64,000 nt of DNA from Roseburia sp. (GTDB lineage Bacteria > Bacteroidota > Bacteroidia > Bacteroidales > Bacteroidaceae): the NCBI GenBank assembly GCA_023665185.1, contig JAMPEL010000001.1, positions 55,166 to 119,165 of the forward strand. Direction: 5' to 3'. Within the stretch, counting starts at the first letter, position 1. Every line of letters starts with the position of its first letter. Positions 55,374 through 64,000 of the stretch are shown piece after piece. The notes beneath the pieces are model-generated. The model did no database searches, was not told where the DNA came from, and was given only the letters and a program-made list of their open reading frames with translations. The position numbers and the translations under genes were made by a program.

Positions 55374-57114
55374 TAAGACGTTCTGCAATTATTCTTTTCT
55401 ACACGCTTTTCTTCGTTGCTCTGTATGCCCAACAGAGAGATTCTGTGACTGTTTCTGGTCGTGTCACTGATACGGAAGGAACACCTATGGAGGCTCTGAT
55501 CATAACTGTATTGCAGCCTTCGGACTCGTCTGTGATAGCATACGGCATGACAGATGGAGGGGGGATATTATACGATTGGTTTAATGACTGAATGCGATGA
55601 GATTTTGGTTCGTCTGACAGGTTTTAATGTAATGTGTAAGGTAAAGAGGATAAATGCAGTAACCCAAACATTGGATTTCAAAGCGGAAGAGCAAAATATC
55701 ATGTTGCGTGAGGTGCAGATAAAGGCACAGAAGTTGTGGGGAAGCCGTGATACTCTCAATTATCTGGTGGCGGCTTACACCAAAGAACATGACCGTACAA
55801 TAGGCGATGTGCTGAAACAATTGCCCGGAATAACTGTGGAGGGAGGGGTAATAAGATATCAAGGAATCCCCATTAATCATTTCTACATCGAAAACATGGA
55901 TGTGTTGCAAGGTCGCTACAATATTGCAACTAAAGGTATCAGGGCTGAAGATGTGGAAATACGGCTCTCATACGAGAATAATACTGAAAAGAAATACTTG
56001 TGTAATACTCTTGACATCTCCGGTCAATGGTGAAGCAAATGGGACAATCCTTTCCAATGCTAATGAAATTCGACAGTATGCCTACCATCGTAATTTGGGA
56101 GTGGCAAACCACACGCATTGGATACATCGTACTGACGGAGGGGGAGGATTTGATTTTTCCAGCAAGAATACGGTACAATTCAGATTTCCTTTAGTGTTGT
56201 CCTATACTAATGTAATAGATGAAGTCGATGCAGTGAAGGTGCGTTTTTCACCATCATTTGGCTTTTTATGGAAAGCCAATGACAATTGGACTTTTGGATA
56301 TTACGGTATGAGCCAGACCTCATGGGAACAGCTCATTACTGCCTATATCATGCGTGACTACCGTACTACAAGTTGCTATGTGGCGAATCTCACAGGCAGT
56401 TCTTCTGTCAAATTGGATGCAAAAATCAATTACAAGGATATTATGAGCAGTTTTTTTGCTTATCTACAGGGTACTGCTTCCCGTTCATGGAGCGATATAA
56501 TCTACGGAACTGCAATAGACAAAAACAACCATACGGTTATACAAGCCGAGTATATGCCGCATCATAATGACATCTACTCGCTGACGGGTAATATCAGCAA
56601 AGGTTTTGGTTGGAAAGACACAAAAATAGAAGTGAATGTGGGCTATACCCGTAATAACGGTCTCGTTCTGCGTCAGTCTGCACCTACTGATTTTCATAGT
56701 TGTGTCTATCATATACATGGAAATGCCTCCTGCAACATCATCAACAGAATCCGTATCGGCTATGGCTGTGACTATACATACTTGTCTTCCATGTCGCAGG
56801 CATATACACACACTATCCATACGTTCAGCCAGCGTGGTAATTTGGATATTACAATCATACCAAACAGTGTGCTGATGAATATGACAGCATGTCATACGCA
56901 TAATGGTGGCTTTCAAGGAAAGAAGGATTATGCTTTCTTGGATTGTTCACTTACTTACCGTATGAAAAAAAAGCTGGAATTAGTTCTTGAAGTATGTAAT
57001 GTTTTTAATACCCGTACTTTTGTTTCACGTTCCGATGCAGAACTGACCGAGTCTATTACGGAATATCATCTGTTGCCTCGCAGTATGATGTTTACGACAC
57101 GTTTCAATATTTGA
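55370..57114 (+). pseudogene. Broken outer-membrane receptor-like gene (three frames)
   Basis: Remnants of one gene spread over three frames. 55370-55564: a signal peptide (RSAIILFYTLFFVALYAQ) and a carboxypeptidase-D-like domain (VSGRVTDTEGTPMEALIITV). A run of six G (55559-55564) shifts the frame by one base; with five G the reading continues YYTIGLMTECDEILVRL. 55565-56033: the end of that domain, a plug-like region (GDVLKQLPGITVEGG.I.YQGIPI) and, after an apparent in-frame deletion near 55960, a barrel piece (YENNTEKKYLCNTLDISGQW) ending in a stop. From about 56030: another one-base shift, then barrel strands to 57114 (ANGTILSNANEIRQ onward). The protein type is the outer-membrane beta-barrel family that pairs with GLPGLI proteins. 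Not functional as it stands, unless sequence errors explain the shifts. Confidence 0.82.
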
Positions 57115-57183
57115 ATTTATGTATTATCTATCACTTGAAATGTCGTATGAGCCCTTCAAGTGGATGCTGTGATAGTAAAAACA

Positions 57184-57246
57184 AAGGTTATAAGGTTTGC
57201 CAAAAGGACTTTGTGTACAGTCTTTTCGGCAACCTTATAACCTTAT
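57184..57246. terminator. Bidirectional terminator between the broken receptor gene and mutB
   Basis: A long hairpin: aaggttataaggtttgcc (57184-57201) pairs with ggcaaccttataacctt (57228-57244, one-base bulge), with further inner pairing aaaaggact/agtctttt, then a T-run. It ends the mutA-mutB transcript on the minus strand and may act on both strands. Confidence 0.88.
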
Positions 57247-57268
57247 TTTTTAGCGACCGGAATACCGG

Positions 57269-59431
57269 TTAGTCTTCATTCAAAATCTTCATGATTTCGC
57301 AAGCGGCTTTAGCTACGGAAGTACCAGGTCCGAAGATTGCTGCTACTCCTGCCTGATACAAGAAATCATAGTCTTGTGCAGGAATAACACCACCGGCAAT
57401 GACAAGAATGTCTTCGCGTCCGAGTTTCTTCAACTCTTCAATAACCTGTGGTACAAGTGTCTTGTGTCCTGCGGCCAACGAGCTTACACCAAGTACGTTG
57501 ACATCGTTTTCAACTGCCTGACGTGCAGATTCTGCCGGAGTCTGGAACAATGGTCCCATATCTACATCGAATCCGCAGTCTGCATATCCTGTAGCACATA
57601 CTTTTGCACCACGGTCATGTCCGTCCTGTCCCATTTTTGCAATCATGATACGTGGGCGACGACCATTCTTTTGTGCGAATTGTTCTGTCAGCTGACAAGC
57701 CACCTCAAAGTCCTTGTCGCTCTTGCTTTCTGATGAATACACGTTACTGATAGTTCTGATTACTGCTTTATAGCGACCTGCAACAGCCTCGCAAGCGTCT
57801 GAGATTTCACCAAGTGAGCAACGCAGTCCGGCTGCTTTCACAGCAAGGTCAAGAAGATTGTTCTCTGATTTCTTTCCGTTCTTAAACTCTTGAACACACT
57901 TGGTGATTTCAGCAAGTGCCGCTTTGCAAGCTTCTTCATCGCGGTTAGCGCGAAGTTCGGCAAGAGACACTTCCTGCTGTTTACGTACAGCAGTGTTGTC
58001 TACTTCAAGAATATCGATAGGGTCTTCGTGTTCCAGACGGTACTTGTTGATACCGACAATTGTCTGTGCTCCTGAGTCTATACGAGCTTGAGTACGTGCT
58101 GCTGCTTCCTCAATACGCATCTTAGGCAGACCTGTCTCAATAGCTTTTGCCATACCGCCAAGTTTCTCGATTTCCTGTATGTGTTCCCATGCTTTGTGTA
58201 CAATCTCGTTTGTGAGAGTCTCCACATAATAAGAACCTGCCCACGGGTCGATTTGCTTACATACTTTGGTCTCATTCTGTATGTAAATCTGTGTGTTACG
58301 TGCGATACGTGCAGAAAAGTCCGTAGGCAGTGCAATTGCCTCGTCAAGGGCATTTGTATGGAGTGACTGTGTATGTCCGAGTACGGCAGCCATAGCTTCT
58401 ATACATGTACGACCTACATTGTTGAATGGATCTTGCTCTGTAAGCGACCATCCTGAAGTCTGAGAGTGTGTACGGAGAGCCATTGATTTAGGGTTCTTTG
58501 CACCGAAACTTTTTACTATTTTAGCCCAAAGAAGACGTCCTGCACGCATTTTTGCAATCTCCATGAAGTGGTTCATTCCGATAGCCCAGAAGAAAGAAAG
58601 GCGTGGTGCAAAAGCATCAATGTCAATGCCTGCATTTACACCTGCACGAAGATAGTCCATACCGTCTGCGAGGGTATATGCAAGTTCAATATCTGCTGTG
58701 GCACCTGCTTCTTGCATGTGATAGCCGGAAATGGATATAGAGTTGAACTTCGGCATTTTCTGTGAAGTGTACTCGAAAATGTCCGCAATTATTTTCATTG
58801 AGAATGCAGGTGGGTAGATATAAGTATTGCGCACCATGAATTCTTTCAGAATATCGTTCTGTATAGTTCCTGCCATTTCCTCAAGCTTTGCACCCTGTTC
58901 AAGTCCTGCATTGATATAAAAAGCAAGTATTGGAAGTACTGCGCCATTCATTGTCATAGATACAGACATCTTGTTGAGCGGAATACCTGCGAACAACACC
59001 TTCATGTTCTCCAATGAACATATTGACACACCAGCTTTTCCTACATCGCCTACCACTCGCTCGTTATCCGGATCGTATCCTCTGTGAGTTGGAAGGTCGA
59101 ACGCGACGGAAAGACCTTTCTGTCCGCTTGCTAAGTTACGGCGATAGAACGCATTTGATTCTTCTGCCGTAGAAAAGCCTGCATACTGACGGATTGTCCA
59201 GGGACGGAATGGGTACATCATTGAGTATGGACCACGCAAATAAGGAGGAATACCCGCTGTATAGTCAAGGTGTTCCATTCCTTCAAGGTCTTCTTTTGTG
59301 TAAACAGGCTGTATGTCTATCTGCTCTGGAGTTCTCCAGTTAGCGGATATGCTGTTTTCTTTCTGCCATTCTTGACCGTTTTTGGTCTGTATGCCGGCAT
59401 ATATATCTATATCATTAAAATTTTTTCTCAT
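57269..59431 (-). CDS. mutB: Methylmalonyl-CoA mutase, large (catalytic) subunit
   Basis: This 720-residue adenosylcobalamin enzyme interconverts succinyl-CoA and methylmalonyl-CoA in propionate production. The N-terminal TIM barrel has the substrate motif [21 protein letters not shown] and [17 protein letters not shown]; the C-terminal B12-binding domain has [12 protein letters not shown] (DxHxxG, the lower-ligand His) near residue 595, and the GGVIPAQD and [10 protein letters not shown] loops at the end. The length is normal. It follows mutA after 81 bases on the minus strand. Confidence 0.96.
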   Translation of the reverse strand: MRKNFNDIDIYAGIQTKNGQEWQKENSISANWRTPEQIDIQPVYTKEDLEGMEHLDYTAGIPPYLRGPYSMMYPFRPWTIRQYAGFSTAEESNAFYRRNLASGQKGLSVAFDLPTHRGYDPDNERVVGDVGKAGVSICSLENMKVLFAGIPLNKMSVSMTMNGAVLPILAFYINAGLEQGAKLEEMAGTIQNDILKEFMVRNTYIYPPAFSMKIIADIFEYTSQKMPKFNSISISGYHMQEAGATADIELAYTLADGMDYLRAGVNAGIDIDAFAPRLSFFWAIGMNHFMEIAKMRAGRLLWAKIVKSFGAKNPKSMALRTHSQTSGWSLTEQDPFNNVGRTCIEAMAAVLGHTQSLHTNALDEAIALPTDFSARIARNTQIYIQNETKVCKQIDPWAGSYYVETLTNEIVHKAWEHIQEIEKLGGMAKAIETGLPKMRIEEAAARTQARIDSGAQTIVGINKYRLEHEDPIDILEVDNTAVRKQQEVSLAELRANRDEEACKAALAEITKCVQEFKNGKKSENNLLDLAVKAAGLRCSLGEISDACEAVAGRYKAVIRTISNVYSSESKSDKDFEVACQLTEQFAQKNGRRPRIMIAKMGQDGHDRGAKVCATGYADCGFDVDMGPLFQTPAESARQAVENDVNVLGVSSLAAGHKTLVPQVIEELKKLGREDILVIAGGVIPAQDYDFLYQAGVAAIFGPGTSVAKAACEIMKILNED

Positions 59432-59512
59432 TGTCTTTTTCTATTGGGAACACAGCCGTTTTTCTCTTGTCTTTTTACAAGGGAATTTGTGCTTTGTGTT
59501 CTAAAAAGCAAA

Positions 59513-61375
59513 TTAATTGATACCCAATTTGTTGTTGTAAGCTTTCAGCGTTTCAAGCTGGTTTACACGTACATGGATGAAATTCTCTATACCGGCAGCC
59601 TTTAACTCTTCGCTACATGCAGGAGCACCCGCCACGACAAACATTGCGCGGTTATTGAGTGCCTTGAATGCAGGTATGGCATATTCTGCATATTCGTCAT
59701 CACTTGAACAGATGACAACGATGTCGGCTTGTGCTTTCATTGCAGCTTCAACTCCTTCTTCCACAGTCGGGAATCCGAGGTTGTCAATTACTTTATAGCC
59801 TGCGCATGCAAGGAAGTTACAAGAGAATTGTGCGCGTGCCTGTCTCATGGCGAGATTGCCTATTGTAAGCATAAATGCAACAGGTTGTTTACCTGAATTT
59901 TCAGTAGCAAGGCGAAGATTTTCAAACTCACTTGCCAAACGGCTCTTGTCAAGTGTAACAATGGTTGCTTCTTCTGCATGGTGTCCGCATCCGCACTTAC
60001 ATCCGCTTGTAGGAGTCTTTCCTTCTGATTTTTCTGTGAAGTTAGGGAACTGGTTTGTTCCGAGCATGAATTCCTTGCGTTTTGCCGCATTGGCATGACG
60101 TGTCTTGTTTGATGCGTTTACTGCTTCCTGAATCTTTCCTTCCAGTGAGAGTGCCAAGAATCCTCCGTTGTTCTCCACATCAAGGAATAGTTTCCATGCT
60201 TCTTTTGCTATCGCATCAGTAAGGTGTTCTATATAATATGAGCCACCGGCAACGTCTACAATCTTATCAAAGTGAGCCTCTTCCTTCAACAGCAGTTGCT
60301 GGTTGCGCGCCAGACGCTCTGAGAACTCATCCGGAGTCTTATATGGCTTGTCAAAAGGAGTGACAATGATTGAGTCTACATTTGCTATAGCGGCAGACAT
60401 AGCTTCTGTTTGTGAGCGGAGCAGGTTTACATAGCTGTCATACATTGTCTGGTTATATTCTGTCGTGATGGCACACACATGCATACGACAAGCACAGTCG
60501 CATTTTGGCTCATACTGTTTTACCACCTGCGCCCAAAGCATACGTGCCGCACGGAACTTGGCAATTTCAAGGAAATAATTTTCGCTTACTCCCATATTGA
60601 ACTTTATTCTTTTTGCCACGTCTGTTGCATCCATTCCGGCATCAGTCAGCTGCTGCAAGTACTCGTTGCCCCATGCCAATGCATATCCGAGTTCCTGATA
60701 AATGAAAGCGCCTGCATTGTTGAGTGATACACTGTTGATATTTATGCAGCGGTATTTTGGCAACTCAGCAAGTGCCTCTGCCAAATCCTTACTCTTTGCA
60801 ATAATACCGGAAGTGTTTTTGCCTTTTACCAGAATCTTTTCTATCGGGTCGAAGTTGATACTTCCTTCAAGCTCTTCGAGTTTGACACCCTTGTTCTTGA
60901 AATATTTTACAAGGAGGTTTGCCAACTCCACACAATGGCATTGGCATGTCTTGAAGTTGAGTTCTACACATTCCGGACAGATGTCTTTAAGGAGAGTCTC
61001 CACCATCTCCTCATTGATCATGCTTGAAGGAATTGAGAATCCAAGTGAGTTGACACCCTTGTTCAGGATGTCAAGTGCTTTCTCATTGGCAGATTTTGCA
61101 TCGTCTACCACAATGTCCTGACGAACATACCAAAGGTTGTTGTCTTTTTTGTTTCCGCGGACGAATGGATATTCTCCCGGCATTGAGTCTATAGCCTTGA
61201 GTCCTTCCAAATCTTCTTTACGGTAAAAAGGCTGTACATTGAAGCCTTCGCCGGTTCTCCACACCAGCTTCTTCTCAAAGTCTGCACCTTTCAGGTCAAC
61301 TTGAATTTTGTCAAGCCACTCCTGTGTGGTAGGTGACTGAAACTCCTCGAAGAGTTTTTCTCTACTATTAGCCAT
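59513..61375 (-). CDS. mutA: Methylmalonyl-CoA mutase, small subunit
   Basis: This 620-residue partner of MutB has the same fold but no B12 ligand: the C-terminal domain lacks the DxHxxG motif. It has TRTGEGFNVQPFYRKEDLEGL-like residues (GEGFNVQPFYRKEDLEGLKAID) near the N-terminus. Unusually Cys-rich segments are Cys133-Cys148 (CPECVELNFKTCQCHC), residues 292-301 (CDCACRMHVC) and residues 459-466 (CKCGCGHH). Such Cys clusters occur in relatives from the phylum as I recall; their role is unknown. It is the first gene of the mutA-mutB pair with its own promoter (61417-61448). Confidence 0.93.
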   Translation of the reverse strand: MANSREKLFEEFQSPTTQEWLDKIQVDLKGADFEKKLVWRTGEGFNVQPFYRKEDLEGLKAIDSMPGEYPFVRGNKKDNNLWYVRQDIVVDDAKSANEKALDILNKGVNSLGFSIPSSMINEEMVETLLKDICPECVELNFKTCQCHCVELANLLVKYFKNKGVKLEELEGSINFDPIEKILVKGKNTSGIIAKSKDLAEALAELPKYRCININSVSLNNAGAFIYQELGYALAWGNEYLQQLTDAGMDATDVAKRIKFNMGVSENYFLEIAKFRAARMLWAQVVKQYEPKCDCACRMHVCAITTEYNQTMYDSYVNLLRSQTEAMSAAIANVDSIIVTPFDKPYKTPDEFSERLARNQQLLLKEEAHFDKIVDVAGGSYYIEHLTDAIAKEAWKLFLDVENNGGFLALSLEGKIQEAVNASNKTRHANAAKRKEFMLGTNQFPNFTEKSEGKTPTSGCKCGCGHHAEEATIVTLDKSRLASEFENLRLATENSGKQPVAFMLTIGNLAMRQARAQFSCNFLACAGYKVIDNLGFPTVEEGVEAAMKAQADIVVICSSDDEYAEYAIPAFKALNNRAMFVVAGAPACSEELKAAGIENFIHVRVNQLETLKAYNNKLGIN

Positions 61376-61416
61376 TGTTTTCCATTTAAAGTTTTTCTGT
61401 AGTGTTTACTAACACG

Positions 61417-61448
61417 CAAAGTTATAATTTTTACTTTGTTCCACCCAA
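61417..61448 (-). promoter_or_regulatory. Promoter of mutA-mutB
   Basis: On the minus strand, TTG (61448-61446) and TAACTTTG (61424-61417), 21 bases apart, match the consensus. The mutA start is 41 bases downstream. Confidence 0.8.
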
Positions 61449-61948
61449 TAAGAACTTGTTTTTTTATATTTTCTGCTTAAAAGAATTGGATAAATTATTA
61501 AACTATAATATGATAACCTTGATTATATCGCTAAAACAGTGTCTTTGTAAGTTTTGTCTTTGGGGAAGTTCGTACAAGAGTATTTCTTCTGAGAAGGTAG
61601 TGTGGTGGTGACGGCAACAAATATTGTCCCTGTTGGGTCAAGGCTGAATGAGAATGCAACTTTGTTGGCACAGAATGTGAATGCTGGCGAGAAATATATG
61701 TGAGTAATGTTATGTTTTCCAATGCACAGACAATGCTATTTGATGCTTTTCGGAGTGTCCTGCATATCCAAAATGCAAGATATATAATGCTTCCTTTGAG
61801 AATAAATCCGTAAATGTTGAGGCTGTCTATATATTCGTGAAAATAGGGACTGATTATGATTGGTATATGTTTCTAAATAGAGGAGTATGTATTTTTTTTC
61901 TTCTGTAAATAGTAGGAGGGAGGGGAAGATAGATGAGAAAGACAATCA

Positions 61949-61994
61949 AAAATCCGTGGATTTATGTCTGTTATAGGACATATCCACGGATTTT
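61949..61994 (-). terminator. Terminator of the beta-galactosidase gene
   Basis: A perfect 13-bp stem aaaatccgtggat (61949-61961) with atccacggatttt (61982-61994) and a 20-base loop, 39 bases after the stop codon on the minus strand, with T-rich flanks. Confidence 0.88.
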
Positions 61995-62032
61995 ATTTAT
62001 AACTTATCTGCTGTTTTTTCAGACAGTTGTGC

Positions 62033-64000
<1,968 letters not shown>

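Larger units (their letters stand above)
61376..62032. other. Intergenic region before mutA and after the beta-galactosidase
   Basis: A 657-base gap. It holds the mutA promoter, the lacZ terminator and, at 61595-61701 on the plus strand, a 35-codon stretch (EGSVVVTATNIVPVGSRLNE and on to GEKYM) that reads like a protein fragment but is preceded by a stop and has no start. Otherwise nothing recognised. Confidence 0.6.

Noticed and set aside
55559-55564. Phase-variable G-tract switching a surface receptor
   Set aside because: Six G is short for slippage, and the gene has at least one more frameshift and a likely deletion further on, so restoring this frame would not give a working protein.

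Overview
The window looks like a chromosomal segment of a gut-type Bacteroidales bacterium (Bacteroidota). The evidence is the gene content (a DUF4492 gene in front of cydAB, PorQ, DUF1573, DUF6057, GLPGLI and TonB-receptor-like outer-membrane proteins, the rsfS-ftsH-cdsA order), the frequent lack of Shine-Dalgarno sites, and many promoters of the Bacteroidota form TTG-N19/21-TAnnTTTG. The genus cannot be fixed from this sequence; a Prevotella/Paraprevotella/Bacteroides-like relative is plausible. Most of the window is ordinary housekeeping DNA, interrupted by non-coding repeat islands and one decayed surface-protein locus.

Layout. 0.5-6.2 kb: rsfS, ftsH, cdsA and a DUF349 protein (+). 6.3-7.1 kb: thyA (-). 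7.2-10.1 kb: a YfcE-type phosphoesterase, dinB and rfbB (+). 10.8-16.9 kb (-): DUF1573 protein, meaB, porQ, cmk, ispH, then pfkA after a terminator. 17-19 kb (+): an AGCS amino-acid/sodium symporter and folA. 19.2-20.3 kb: first long non-coding repeat (R1). 20.3-26.8 kb: a small unknown protein (-), then DUF4492-cydA-cydB, a YidE/AspT-type transporter and a CcdA/ArsG-like membrane protein (+). 27.3-27.5 kb: two identical tRNA-Gln genes (-). 27.7-30.2 kb: surE-lpxB-histidine phosphatase (+). 30.7-32.8 kb: an outer-membrane beta-barrel protein (+). 32.9-35.4 kb (-): MATE exporter, YjbR/MmcQ protein, cytidylate-kinase-like protein. 35.5-36.7 kb: second R1 copy, in inverted orientation. 37-43.5 kb (+): a membrane-anchored CobN/HmuS-like chelatase, cobyrinate a,c-diamide synthase, a sugar nucleotidyltransferase. 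43.6-45.9 kb (-): a coiled lipoprotein, a GlsB-type membrane protein, Mrp. 46-47.8 kb (+): dnaX. 48-53.8 kb (-): DUF6057 membrane protein, a CxxCH beta-propeller lipoprotein, a DPP-IV-type peptidase. 54.1-57.1 kb: third R1 copy fused to a truncated GLPGLI gene and a broken outer-membrane receptor gene. 57.3-61.4 kb (-): both subunits of methylmalonyl-CoA mutase. 62 kb to the end (-): the C-terminal two thirds of a GH2 beta-galactosidase, running off the window.

Functional links. A cobalamin/propionate theme is spread over the window: mutA-mutB (B12-dependent succinyl-/methylmalonyl-CoA interconversion), MeaB (mutase GTPase chaperone), a CobC-like phosphatase, CobB/CbiA and a CobN-like chelatase. 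cydAB gives microaerobic respiration. LpxB, CdsA, RfbB and the exporters serve the envelope.

The most unusual material is non-coding. The R1 element is about 1-1.16 kb and occurs as three long copies and a fragment. It has near-terminal inverted repeats in one copy, a nested 152-bp palindromic insertion present in two copies and missing from the third, and a hairpin whose inner arms are exchanged between copies. A second dispersed intergenic repeat (R2) occurs five times. The membrane-anchored CobN-like protein without visible ChlI/ChlD-type partners is the most interesting protein.
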